From Thermoflexus sp042408815 (GTDB lineage Bacteria; Chloroflexota; Anaerolineae; Thermoflexales; Thermoflexaceae), in contig NZ_JBHOQR010000019.1 in the NCBI RefSeq assembly GCF_042408815.1, forward strand, positions 1 to 45,039: a DNA stretch of 45,039 nt, read 5' to 3'. A program made the translations under genes and the position numbers. Below the pieces are notes generated by a model. The model did no database searches. It saw nothing but the letters and a program-made list of their open reading frames with translations, and was not told where the DNA came from. Shown here in pieces: positions 17,451-25,126 of the stretch (position 1 is the stretch's first letter; each line of letters starts with the position of its first letter).

Positions 17451-17471
17451 CATAAGGGGCCGCGCCTTATG
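17451..17471. repeat. Inverted repeat upstream of the phosphoesterase gene
   Basis: CATAAGG and CCTTATG form a perfect 7-bp inverted repeat around a 7-base GC-rich centre, about 70 bases upstream of the phosphoesterase start and overlapping the end of the small Tat-like frame. The shape fits a dimeric repressor operator. No regulator is identified. Confidence 0.3.
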
Positions 17472-17688
17472 TCTCCCCGGCGAGGCGAAGCAGCGCCTCC
17501 CGTTCCGCTTGGCCGTTCACATTTAAGCAAGAAGCTGGACGCTTCGCTCTGCACTCGGAGTCGGAGCGCTGCACTCTCCATGCGGGCTGCCGATCCGCCC
17601 TCGAAGGGGATTTGGTCAGCAGGCATCCGGCCAGGGCGCCCATGGCTCGTCCAAGGAACCGCCGCCTCTTCCAATCCACGCCCAGCAT
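17467..17688 (-). CDS. Possible small Tat-signal protein or fragment
   Basis: This 73-codon frame opens with Lys-Arg-Arg-Arg-Phe-Leu followed by a mildly hydrophobic Gly/Ala/Leu stretch and a Cys, the layout of a twin-arginine signal peptide. The remaining 45 residues have three Cys in total and end shortly after Leu-Asn-Val-Asn-Gly-Gln, reminiscent of the start of [2Fe-2S] subunits of CoxS-type dehydrogenases, which do carry Tat signals. It may be the 5' relic of such a gene or a genuine small secreted protein. The ribosome-binding site is weak. The rest of the 584-bp interval 17383-17966 (17689-17966) shows no convincing gene, only short coding-like pieces without clear starts. Confidence 0.3.
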   Translation of the reverse strand: MLGVDWKRRRFLGRAMGALAGCLLTKSPSRADRQPAWRVQRSDSECRAKRPASCLNVNGQAEREALLRLAGET

Positions 17689-17966
17689 CGGTCCGCCGTG
17701 TTAGGCCACCGCTTAAATCACCCGCCGCCTGCACCGGGCCCAGCACCCGAAGCAGCCGCGCCCCGTGATTGCCTCTTCCGCTCCTCCGGTGGCCCATCGA
17801 AGACCTGCTCATTTCAATCCAAATAGTCTGCCCCGTTTCGATCAATCTTCCCGGTGCCATATATCCATCGGCGGTGGGCAGTAGCCCGCCGGGAGCGGGG
17901 GTGAAGGAGATTTTCTCCGGCTGGATTAGGCGCTCGTGTGGGTTCGTTCTGAATCCAAATCCAAGC

Positions 17967-18797
17967 TCACCCCGCTCCAGCCTCCGGGGCTTCGGGCTCC
18001 CCGACGAGGGCTTCCGGCTCGACAGGCTCCTGCAGGCGTCGGGCGAAAATGAGGAACCCGGTATGGGCTACCATCCGGTCGGCGGGGCGGAAGCGCCAGC
18101 TCACCGTGTGATAGGGACGCAGGAGGATCTCCACGGTTTCGACGAGCCCGAAACCATGGGCCGGCAGGGCTTCCAGGAATCGGATCACCTGGTTGGCGGT
18201 GGGGAGGATGGCCCCGAAGAAGCCGCCGCTGCGCAGGGCTGCGGCTGCCTGGGGCAGATAGGCCCAGGGCTCTGGCAGGTCCAGGAAAAGGGCATCGGCT
18301 TCGGTTTCTTCGAACCCTTCCGCGATATCCCGGATCCGCCAGGTGACCATCTCAGCTAGCCCCACCCGCTCCAGGTTTCGGCGGGCGAGGGCCTGCATCT
18401 CCGGCCGCACTTCATAGGTCACCACCCGGCCCAGGGGCCAGACCGCCTGAGCCAGGGCGAGGGTCAATCCGCCGCTCCCGGTCCCCGCTTCCAGAACGAG
18501 GCGCCCGGGTCGAACGGAGAGCTTCAACAAGATGTAGCCGATGTCCTTCGGGTAAAGGATCTGGGTCTGGCGGGGCAGGTAGCGGATTAATTCCTCCATC
18601 GAGGGCTCCAGCAGCCAGAAGACCTCCCCCCGATGGGAGCGCACGGCGGTCCCCCACGGCCGCCCGATGCAATCCTCATGGGCGACCATCCCCCGATGGG
18701 TATGCAGGCGCCCGCCCGGCTCCAGCCGGACCAGGAAGGGCTTCCCACCCGGTCCGATGAGCAGCGCCAGATCCCCGGCTTTGGCTATGGCCGCCAT
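17967..18797 (-). CDS. trmI: tRNA (adenine-N1)-methyltransferase, TrmI type
   Basis: The 276-residue protein has the TrmI/Gcd14 layout. A small N-terminal beta domain (about 1-65) precedes a Rossmann methyltransferase with SAM loop Glu-Ala-Gly-Thr-Gly-Ser-Gly-Gly (about 98-105) and Leu-Asp-Leu-Pro-Glu-Pro-Trp (about 167-173), the family's equivalent of the catalytic NPPY-like motif. TrmI tetramers make 1-methyladenosine at position 58 of tRNA T-loops, important for thermophiles. The C-terminus has a Glu/Pro/Ala-rich tail. GAGGAC precedes ATG 18797, and the racemase gene ends 17 bases upstream, so they are probably one transcript. Confidence 0.9.
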   Translation of the reverse strand: MAAIAKAGDLALLIGPGGKPFLVRLEPGGRLHTHRGMVAHEDCIGRPWGTAVRSHRGEVFWLLEPSMEELIRYLPRQTQILYPKDIGYILLKLSVRPGRLVLEAGTGSGGLTLALAQAVWPLGRVVTYEVRPEMQALARRNLERVGLAEMVTWRIRDIAEGFEETEADALFLDLPEPWAYLPQAAAALRSGGFFGAILPTANQVIRFLEALPAHGFGLVETVEILLRPYHTVSWRFRPADRMVAHTGFLIFARRLQEPVEPEALVGEPEAPEAGAG

Positions 18798-18814
18798 GGA
18801 AGTCCTCGGCGGAA

Positions 18815-19924
18815 CTATATCTGGAAAGCCTCCATCCGCAGGGTAGCTCGATCCACCTTTCGTCGATCGATGTGCACGCCCAAGCCGGGCCCTGTAGGCA
18901 CGCTCAGCGTGCCATCCGGGTTCAGGGCGAAGGGAGGATCAATCAGGTCCTCGTGGTAATAGCGATGGCTGGCGGAGAGATCCCCGGGGAGGGTGAAGCC
19001 GGGCAGCGAGGCCAAGGCCACGTTCGCCGCCCGCCCGATGCCGGTCTCCAGCATCCCGCCGCACCACACCGGGATCCCCCGCGCGCAGCACAGATCGTGA
19101 ATCCGTTTGGCCTCCAGCAGCCCGCCGACCCGCCCGGGCTTGATGTTGATGATCCGGCAGGCACCCATCTCCAGGGCCGCCCAGGCGTGCCGGGCGGTGT
19201 GGATGCTTTCATCCAGACAGATGGGCGTGCGCAGGCGCGCCTGGAGGAGCGAGTGCTCATAGAGGTCGTCCCAGTGGAGCGGCTGCTCGATCATCATCAA
19301 GTGGAATTCATCCAGGGCGGCCAGGCGATCCGCATCCTCCAGGCGATAGGCAGAGTTCGCGTCGGCCATCAGCGGGATCTCGGGGAACATCCTGCGGATC
19401 GCGGCGATCATCTCCACGTCCCGGCCCGGCTTGATCTTGACCTTGATGCGCTGATAGCCTTCTTCCAGATAACCCCGGATTTTCTCCAGGAGGAGCTCAT
19501 CGGTGGGCTGGAGCCCGATGCTCACGCCCACCGGAACCCGATCGCGGGTCCCCCCGAGGTAGCGGGCGAGGGGGAGGTCGGCCTGGCGGGCCAAGAGATC
19601 CCAGAAGGCCGCCTCCAGGCCGGCGCGGGCCATCGGATGCCCTCGGAGTCGTTCCCCGATGCGGGCCACCGTTTCGATGTCCGGGATGTCCTGCCCCAGC
19701 ACAGCCGGGATCAGAAAGGCCCGCAACACATGCCAGGCGGTTTCGATGGTCTCATAGGAGTATCCGAAATCCCGCGAGGCCACCACCTCGCCCCATCCCT
19801 CCAGGCCATCCGCATATACGGTCACCAGGATGGCTTCGCGATCGTGCTCCCGACCAAAGGAGGTCTCGAAGGGCTCCTTCAGTCGCATCCGGATTACGCG
19901 GAGCTCCACGCGTTCGACGACCAT
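18815..19924 (-). CDS. o-Succinylbenzoate synthase / N-acylamino acid racemase family enzyme
   Basis: This 369-residue enolase-superfamily protein belongs to the MenC/NAAAR group. The catalytic set is complete. A Lys-x-Lys pair sits in Ile-Lys-Val-Lys-Ile-Lys (about 160-166). The metal ligands are in Ala-Asp-Ala-Asn-Ser-Ala-Tyr, Glu-Gln-Pro-Leu and Leu-Asp-Glu-Ser-Ile. The second-base Lys lies in Asn-Ile-Lys-Pro-Gly-Arg-Val-Gly-Gly. The length fits the thermophile NAAAR branch (about 370). No menaquinone gene is nearby, so an N-succinylamino acid racemase role is as likely as OSBS; sequence alone does not settle it. GGAG sits about nine bases before ATG 19924; the frame continues to 20263 without supporting signals. 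Confidence 0.85.
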   Translation of the reverse strand: MVVERVELRVIRMRLKEPFETSFGREHDREAILVTVYADGLEGWGEVVASRDFGYSYETIETAWHVLRAFLIPAVLGQDIPDIETVARIGERLRGHPMARAGLEAAFWDLLARQADLPLARYLGGTRDRVPVGVSIGLQPTDELLLEKIRGYLEEGYQRIKVKIKPGRDVEMIAAIRRMFPEIPLMADANSAYRLEDADRLAALDEFHLMMIEQPLHWDDLYEHSLLQARLRTPICLDESIHTARHAWAALEMGACRIINIKPGRVGGLLEAKRIHDLCCARGIPVWCGGMLETGIGRAANVALASLPGFTLPGDLSASHRYYHEDLIDPPFALNPDGTLSVPTGPGLGVHIDRRKVDRATLRMEAFQI

Positions 19925-20156
19925 GGTCCATCGCTCCGACTGGGCTGGCGGAGGAGGCCCGTCCGGGCTCCTCCAGTAGGCGAGCATGGAACCTCGATGA
20001 AAAGCTGGCCTTCGACAATGGCTTTGAACCGGTCCAGGGCCGGCCGGATGAGCCGTGAAAAACCCCTTACGCTTGGGCTGGAGCCAGCGCATGGGCCGGA
20101 TCCAGAGCCCCGATGTCCGAACAGCTTCCCGAGGAACCGTAATCCGTAAAAAGATC

Positions 20157-20185
20157 TTGACGGATGTTCCCCGCTTGCTTATCAT
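20157..20185 (+). promoter_or_regulatory. Promoter of the oppD-oppF pair
   Basis: TTGACG (20157-20162), a 17-bp spacer and TATCAT (20180-20185) form a near-consensus promoter. It lies in the 329-bp gap between the divergent racemase gene and oppD. The predicted start near 20192 gives a leader of about 60 bases. Nothing else convincing is seen in 19925-20156. Confidence 0.75.
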
Positions 20186-20253
20186 TCTAATGCATGTCGC
20201 CCGGGCGGAATGCGCAAGCGATGCCCGGAGGCATGGGATCCTGAACGCGAGGC

Positions 20254-21249
20254 ATGGAGCCAATGCCGCCGCTTCTGGATGTTCGGAACCTGGAGGTGCG
20301 TTTCTTCACGCGGGATGGCGTGGTGCATGCGGTGAACGGGGTCTCTTTTCAGCTCCATGAGGGGGAGACGCTGGGGATCGTGGGGGAGTCGGGAAGCGGG
20401 AAGAGCGTGACGATGCTTTCCATCCTGCGGCTGATCCCCCAGCCACCCGGCCGCATCACGAAGGGCGAGGTCCTGTTCCAAGGGGTGGACCTGTTGAAGC
20501 TGGACGAGGCGGACATCCGCCGTATTCGGGGCTCGAAGATCGCTATGGTGTTCCAGGATCCCATGACCTCTCTGAATCCGGTGCTCACCATCGGCCGGCA
20601 GATCACCGAGGTCCTGGAGACCCATCTCAACATGTCTCCCCGCGAGGCGCGCCAGCGGGCCATGGAGCTCCTCCGGATGGTGGGAATCCCGAACGCCGCG
20701 GAGCGCCTGAACGATTACCCCCATCAATTCTCCGGTGGGATGCGGCAGCGGGTGATGATCGCCATGGCCCTGGCTTGCCATCCGCAGATCCTCATCGCCG
20801 ATGAGCCCACCACCGCGCTGGACGTAACCATCCAGGCTCAGATCATCGATCTGGTCAAGCGCCTTCGGGATGAGCTGGGGATGGCCATTATCTGGATCAC
20901 CCACGATCTGGGGGTGGTGGCGGGGCTGGCCCATCGGGTGGCGGTCATGTATGCCGGCTACATCGTGGAGGAAGCCCCGGTCCTGGAGCTCTATCACAAC
21001 CCCCGACATCCTTATACCCTGGGGCTGCTCGGGTCCCTCCCCCGACTGGACCGGCGGGAGCGTCGGCGACTGGTCTCCATCGATGGGATGCCTCCGGATT
21101 TGCTGGAGTTGCCGGGCGGTTGCCCCTTCGCGCCGCGTTGTCCCTACGCCTTCGATCGCTGCTGGGAGGAGAACCCTCGACTGGAGGAGATCGCACCGAA
21201 CCATCGCATAGCATGCTGGGTGGATGTTCAGACGGGGAGGCCGCGGTGA
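20254..21249 (+). CDS. oppD: Oligopeptide/dipeptide ABC transporter ATP-binding protein, OppD/DppD type
   Basis: The 331-residue ATPase has Walker A GESGSGKS (about 45-52), the Q-loop Gln-Asp-Pro-Met, signature FSGGMRQR (about 155-162) and Walker B Leu-Ile-Ala-Asp-Glu-Pro-Thr-Thr-Ala-Leu-Asp. The C-terminal oligopeptide-transporter extension has three Cys (Gly-Gly-Cys-Pro-Phe-Ala-Pro-Arg-Cys and a later Cys), which in this family can bind an Fe-S cluster. It would energise import of peptides or other nickel/sugar-type substrates with OppF. An alternative ATG lies three codons in. It ends with GTGA overlap into oppF. Permease and binding-protein genes are not in this window. Confidence 0.93.
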   Translation: MEPMPPLLDVRNLEVRFFTRDGVVHAVNGVSFQLHEGETLGIVGESGSGKSVTMLSILRLIPQPPGRITKGEVLFQGVDLLKLDEADIRRIRGSKIAMVFQDPMTSLNPVLTIGRQITEVLETHLNMSPREARQRAMELLRMVGIPNAAERLNDYPHQFSGGMRQRVMIAMALACHPQILIADEPTTALDVTIQAQIIDLVKRLRDELGMAIIWITHDLGVVAGLAHRVAVMYAGYIVEEAPVLELYHNPRHPYTLGLLGSLPRLDRRERRRLVSIDGMPPDLLELPGGCPFAPRCPYAFDRCWEENPRLEEIAPNHRIACWVDVQTGRPR

Positions 21250-22232
21250 ATCGGAACGGGCAGGTCTTGCTCCGGGTGGAAAACCTGGTGAAGTGGTTCC
21301 CCATCACCCGGGGGATCATCTTCACCCGCACCATCGGCTACGTCCACGCGGTGGATGGGGTCTCCTTTGAGATCCGACGTGGCGAGACCCTGGGGCTGGT
21401 GGGGGAGTCGGGCTGTGGGAAGTCCACCGTCGGCCGCACGATCCTGCAGCTGCACCGGCCGACGCGTGGCCAAGTGATTTTCGATGGCATCGATCTGACC
21501 CAGCTGAAGGGAAGGGAGCTGCGGCGCATGCGGCGCCGCATGCAGATCATCTTCCAGGATCCCTATGCCTCCCTCGACCCCCGCATGACTGTGGGCCAGA
21601 TCATCGCCGAGCCGCTGGAGATTCACGGCATCGCCCGGGGGAAGGAGGCGCGGGAGCGGGTGGAGGAGCTGCTGCGTCTGGTGGGTCTGAATCCCATCTT
21701 CGCCGATCGCTATCCCCACGAGTTCTCCGGCGGGCAGCGCCAACGCATCGGCATCGCGCGGGCGCTGGCCCTGCAGCCGGATTTCATCGTGTGCGATGAG
21801 CCCATCTCCGCCCTGGACGTCTCCATCCAGGCTCAGATCGTGAACCTCCTCCAGGAGCTCCAGGAGCGCTTCCACCTGACCTACCTGTTCATCGCCCACG
21901 ACTTGGCCATGGTCCGGCACATCAGCGACCGGGTGGCCGTGATGTATCTGGGGAAGATTGTCGAGCTGGCGGATCGGATCGAGCTGTATGAGAACCCCTT
22001 GCATCCCTATACCCAGGCCCTGCTCTCGGCGGTCCCGGTGCCGGATCCGGCGGTGGAGGCCCGGCGTCAGCGGATTATCCTGCGAGGGGAAGTGCCCAGC
22101 CCGGTCCATCCGCCCAGCGGTTGCCGGTTCCATCCTCGCTGCCCGATCGCCCAGGAGATCTGCAAGCACGTGGAGCCGGAGTGGCGGGAGGTCCGCCCTA
22201 GCCACTGGGTGGCGTGTCATCTGGCGGCCTGA
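21246..22232 (+). CDS. oppF: Oligopeptide/dipeptide ABC transporter ATP-binding protein, OppF/DppF type
   Basis: The 328-residue partner of OppD starts at a GTG that overlaps the oppD stop, with GGGGAGG upstream; the longer frame from 21120 only reads through oppD. Motifs are Walker A GESGCGKS (about 51-58), Gln-Asp-Pro-Tyr-Ala-Ser-Leu-Asp-Pro-Arg typical of OppF, signature FSGGQRQR and Walker B Ile-Val-Cys-Asp-Glu-Pro-Ile-Ser-Ala-Leu-Asp. The C-terminal Cys-rich extension is present (Cys-Arg-Phe-His-Pro-Arg-Cys). The two ATPases would form the heterodimeric motor of one importer. Their isolation from permeases suggests shared use or a split locus. Confidence 0.93.
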   Translation: MNRNGQVLLRVENLVKWFPITRGIIFTRTIGYVHAVDGVSFEIRRGETLGLVGESGCGKSTVGRTILQLHRPTRGQVIFDGIDLTQLKGRELRRMRRRMQIIFQDPYASLDPRMTVGQIIAEPLEIHGIARGKEARERVEELLRLVGLNPIFADRYPHEFSGGQRQRIGIARALALQPDFIVCDEPISALDVSIQAQIVNLLQELQERFHLTYLFIAHDLAMVRHISDRVAVMYLGKIVELADRIELYENPLHPYTQALLSAVPVPDPAVEARRQRIILRGEVPSPVHPPSGCRFHPRCPIAQEICKHVEPEWREVRPSHWVACHLAA

Positions 22233-22282
22233 GGATCGACGGGCGCGAAGCGCTTTTGGGTTTCCCAATTAAGCGGCTTTCA

Positions 22283-22315
22283 GCAGGGTGGGGCGCTTGG
22301 GTGCCCCTATCCTGC
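22283..22315. terminator. Hairpin after oppF
   Basis: About 12 bp of stem (one bulged T, one G-T pair) with an 8-base loop lies 50 bases after oppF and just before the end of the convergent small membrane protein gene. No T-run follows. A second short GCCCGG/CCGGGC hairpin overlaps the next gene's stop. It probably separates the convergent units. Confidence 0.45.
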
Positions 22316-22320
22316 CCGGA

Positions 22321-22515
22321 TTAAGCCGGGCGGCCGTCTCGCCACAGGAGGGGCAGGGCCAGCAGGGCGATGAGCCCGGCCACCCCAAGGGCGGCCTGCT
22401 GGAACGGGCCCCACTCCGTCGAACGCCCCAGACGCAACCAGTTAATCCCTACTTGAGCCGCGGCGATCAGCAGCGCCGCTCCCAGCATCATCATGCCCAG
22501 GCCCCGCTTGCTCAT
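22321..22515 (-). CDS. Small two-helix membrane protein
   Basis: This 64-residue protein has hydrophobic segments at about 6-24 and 41-58 joined by a polar loop containing Trp-Leu-Arg-Leu-Gly-Arg. Its ATG overlaps the stop of the LysM lipoprotein gene (ATGA), so it is translated in concert. No family is recognised. The coupling suggests a membrane partner of the cell-wall-binding lipoprotein, which is inference. Confidence 0.65.
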   Translation of the reverse strand: MSKRGLGMMMLGAALLIAAAQVGINWLRLGRSTEWGPFQQAALGVAGLIALLALPLLWRDGRPA

Positions 22516-23486
22516 CGCTGTCCCTCCACGAACACCCGGAAGGTCTTCACGCCTGCCGCGGCGAACCGGGCTTCAAAGTCCCGTGTGGCCCCTGGACCGG
22601 TTGCCTCTTCCGCGAATATAATCTGCCGGAACCCCAGTAGCCGATCCTGCCCATCGTAGAAAGCCACTACCACGTTGATCCGGCGCATCGGCGCTTTGTC
22701 GGCATTGCGCACCTGGCCGCGGACCACAAAATCCGCCCCCTCCACACGTCCCTCCGCCTGGGCCAGCTCCACCCATCCGTAGCGATTCCCGGGCTCCTGG
22801 GTCGGCTCCGCCCGGATCACCTGCGCCTCCGCCCGGGCATAACCCGTCGGAACCGTGTTGAAGACCAGAGCGAAGGGAGACCGCCCCCCCGAGATCAGGA
22901 TATCCAGGCCCGTCCCGGCGATCCCGCTGATCAGCGCCTGCCCTTCTCCATTTCGAAGGACGATCTGCACCTGAACGTTTCGCATCGGATGAGGCTGGGG
23001 ATTGATCACCTCACCGATGCAGCTCAGGCTGCCCAGGGCGCTGGCCGTGCATCCGAATCCTTGGATCAGCAGGGGCATGGGGGTGGGGGTGGGAGGACGC
23101 GCCGGTTCGCCCTCCAGGCCCGGCATCGGGATCACCAGTTCCTGGCCGATCTGGAGCATAGTGGGATCGGTGATCCCATTCGCCTCCTGCAGGGCGGACA
23201 CCGAGATCCCGTATTTCTGGGCGATGCCATAAAGGGTATCCCCGGGCTGCACCACATAGATGATCGGCGTCGGGCTGGGCGTCGGCCTCGGGATCGGGGT
23301 GGGGGTAGGCACCCGCACCACCACCGGCGTGCTCAACGAAGGAATGGTAGGCGGAGAGCCGGGCGATGGGGAAGGAGCCAGACGCTCCGAAACCACTCGC
23401 CCACATGCGGCGGCGATTACAATCAGGGCTACCATCCCATGCTGGATCCCTGCCCCGCGGGCCGAACCTCTCGATAAGGGGGTCAT
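22512..23486 (-). CDS. LysM-domain lipoprotein with FxLYD-like C-terminal domain
   Basis: The 324-residue protein has a signal peptide ending in a lipobox Ile-Ala-Ala-Ala-Cys near residue 28, then a long Pro/Thr/Ser linker (about 35-75). A LysM domain (about 77-122) begins Tyr-Val-Val-Gln-Pro-Gly-Asp-Thr-Leu and ends Ile-Gly-Gln-Glu-Leu-Val-Ile-Pro, and should bind N-acetylglucosamine-containing glycans. The C-terminal half is beta-rich and resembles two FxLYD-like domains. ATG 23486 has GGAGGAG nine bases upstream; the six-codon extension starts with TTG inside that site. It is the first gene of a two-gene unit with the small membrane protein. Confidence 0.82.
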   Translation of the reverse strand: MTPLSRGSARGAGIQHGMVALIVIAAACGRVVSERLAPSPSPGSPPTIPSLSTPVVVRVPTPTPIPRPTPSPTPIIYVVQPGDTLYGIAQKYGISVSALQEANGITDPTMLQIGQELVIPMPGLEGEPARPPTPTPMPLLIQGFGCTASALGSLSCIGEVINPQPHPMRNVQVQIVLRNGEGQALISGIAGTGLDILISGGRSPFALVFNTVPTGYARAEAQVIRAEPTQEPGNRYGWVELAQAEGRVEGADFVVRGQVRNADKAPMRRINVVVAFYDGQDRLLGFRQIIFAEEATGPGATRDFEARFAAAGVKTFRVFVEGQR

Positions 23487-23527
23487 TGAATTGGGCTCCT
23501 CCAATATCTGAAGATCCGGTGCTTTTG

Positions 23528-23533
23528 ATTATA
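23528..23533 (-). promoter_or_regulatory. Possible -10 element for the LysM lipoprotein unit
   Basis: A perfect TATAAT on the minus strand lies about 42 bases upstream of ATG 23486. No recognisable -35 sits 16-18 bp before it. Confidence 0.35.
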
Positions 23534-23654
23534 AGCCAGAAAGCTCGGTCGGGGTGGGGCGGGTGGTTTCGTCGCACGCCCATGGGGTGGTTGAGCGCCC
23601 ATCGGAGTGGGCGGATGGCCAGGGGCTATCCCGCTGCTTCCGGGGGTGGTCCCA

Positions 23655-24272
23655 TCACCCGTCGGAACGGTAGAGGGGGTTCCCTCCCCATGCCTGTTGC
23701 CAGTAATGATACAGCAGGATGCCAGCGGCGACGGCGACGTTCAGGCTGGGGACTGGGAGGGCCGTCTCGATATGGACCTGAGGCGCCCGCCAGAGCAGGG
23801 AATCGGGAACCCCGAAGGAAGGATGCCCCAGGATCAGGAGCATGCGAGGGGGGAATGGAAAAGCCTGCAGAGGAATGGAAGAAGGAGTCTTTTCCGCGAT
23901 CACAGGCTCGTAGGGGCATGCCTCGCTTTCCATCCACATCAGGAAATCGGCGACTGAGGGGAAATGTTCGATCCGGATGAAGGCGTCGGCGGCGCAGGCG
24001 GTGGCGCGATCCCAGAGCGGGGAGCCGATCACCAGCAGGCGTTCTGCGCCCCATGCCACTGCGTTGCGGCAGATCAATCCCACGGTTTTGTCCCCTTCCC
24101 CCAAGCTGAAGGCCGCAACGGCGTAGGGGAGGCGCGGGAGCCCGGCCAGCGCCTGCAGACGCTGGCGGCGGGTCTCCGGTCGAACCCAGAATTCTTCAGC
24201 TCGAGCCGGCCGCTTCATCTCCACTGTCCGCTCCAGACAGGTCCTGTTGGGCTTCCAGGAGAGCAGCCCCAT
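23655..24272 (-). CDS. SpoU-family (TrmH/TrmL-like) RNA 2'-O-methyltransferase
   Basis: The 205-residue protein shows the SPOUT knot motifs. Motif 1 is Asp-Lys-Thr-Val-Gly-Leu-Ile-Cys-Arg-Asn (Arg69 in the expected place), motif 2 is Ile-Leu-Gly-His-Pro-Ser-Phe-Gly-Val-Pro (His where Glu is usual), and motif 3 is Leu-Pro-Val-Pro-Ser-Leu-Asn-Val-Ala-Val-Ala. Such enzymes methylate ribose 2'-OH in tRNA or rRNA. It lies 21 bases after trmD, another SPOUT tRNA methyltransferase, in the same operon as RNase J, so tRNA is the likely substrate. An in-frame ATG at 24218 is an alternative start. Confidence 0.8.
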   Translation of the reverse strand: MGLLSWKPNRTCLERTVEMKRPARAEEFWVRPETRRQRLQALAGLPRLPYAVAAFSLGEGDKTVGLICRNAVAWGAERLLVIGSPLWDRATACAADAFIRIEHFPSVADFLMWMESEACPYEPVIAEKTPSSIPLQAFPFPPRMLLILGHPSFGVPDSLLWRAPQVHIETALPVPSLNVAVAAGILLYHYWQQAWGGNPLYRSDG

Positions 24273-24293
24273 CCCTATCCTCTTCTCATCGAT

Positions 24294-25091
24294 TCATCCC
24301 CTCGTCGGCCCGGTTTCCCCTTCCAGGAGCGGCTTCAGGAGCGCGCGGCGTTCCGCTTCCCATCGGGCGATCCAGGCCCGCTCCTCGTCCGTCAGCGCTG
24401 CCCGCAGGAGAAGGTCCGGGCGCCGCTCCCAGGTGCGCCGTAGGGATTGCATCCGCCGCCAGCGGGCGATGGCCGCATGGTGGCCGGAGCGCAGGATCTC
24501 GGGGACCTCCCATCCGCGGTAGACCGCGGGGCGGGTATAGTGGGGGTGTTCCAGCAGGCTTTCCGCGAAGGAATCGTGGCGAGGGGCCTCTGGATCCCCT
24601 AGCACCCCGGGCAGCAGGCGGACCACCGCATCGATGATCACCAGGGCGGCTGGCTCCCCACCGGTCAGGATGAAATCCCCGATGGAGATCTCATCCGTGA
24701 CCAGGTGCTCCCGCACCCGCTCATCTACGCCTTCGTAATGCCCGCAGATCAGCACCAGCCGGGGGGAGTGGGAAAGCTCCCAGGCCACTTCCTGAGTGAA
24801 GCGGCGCCCTGCGGGATCCAAGAGGATGATGGGGATCTCCTCCCGCGTGTCAGGCGGGGCATCCGAGAGGATGTGCTCCACCGCGTCGAAAATCGGCTCC
24901 GGCCGCATGACCATCCCCCCGCCGCCTCCATAGGGGGTGTCGTCGGTCACGCGGTGGCGTCCCAGCCCAAAGGCCCGCAGGGAATGCACCCTGATCTGAA
25001 CGCGGCCGGTCTCCTGTGCCCGCTTCAGGATGCTCACCCGCAGGGGGCTCTCGAAATATTCCGGGAACAGGGTCACCACATCGATCCGCAC
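24294..25091 (-). CDS. trmD: tRNA (guanine-N1)-methyltransferase TrmD
   Basis: The 265-residue enzyme makes 1-methylguanosine at tRNA position 37. It begins Arg-Ile-Asp-Val-Val-Thr-Leu-Phe-Pro-Glu like all TrmD. It carries Tyr-Gly-Gly-Gly-Gly-Gly-Met-Val-Met, the knot motif Ile-Cys-Gly-His-Tyr-Glu-Gly-Val-Asp-Glu-Arg, and the catalytic Ser-Ile-Gly-Asp-Phe-Ile-Leu-Thr-Gly-Gly-Glu. The C-terminal domain has Arg-Ser-Gly-His-His. GTG 25091 is preceded by GAGGGAGA at good distance and matches homologues; a GTG at 25130 overlapping the RNase J stop would add 13 residues. It sits between the RNase J gene and the SpoU gene in one leftward operon. Confidence 0.95.
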   Translation of the reverse strand: MRIDVVTLFPEYFESPLRVSILKRAQETGRVQIRVHSLRAFGLGRHRVTDDTPYGGGGGMVMRPEPIFDAVEHILSDAPPDTREEIPIILLDPAGRRFTQEVAWELSHSPRLVLICGHYEGVDERVREHLVTDEISIGDFILTGGEPAALVIIDAVVRLLPGVLGDPEAPRHDSFAESLLEHPHYTRPAVYRGWEVPEILRSGHHAAIARWRRMQSLRRTWERRPDLLLRAALTDEERAWIARWEAERRALLKPLLEGETGPTRG

Positions 25092-25126
25092 CGCTTCTCC
25101 CTCGGGCCAGGCGCTTCCCTGCGGCT

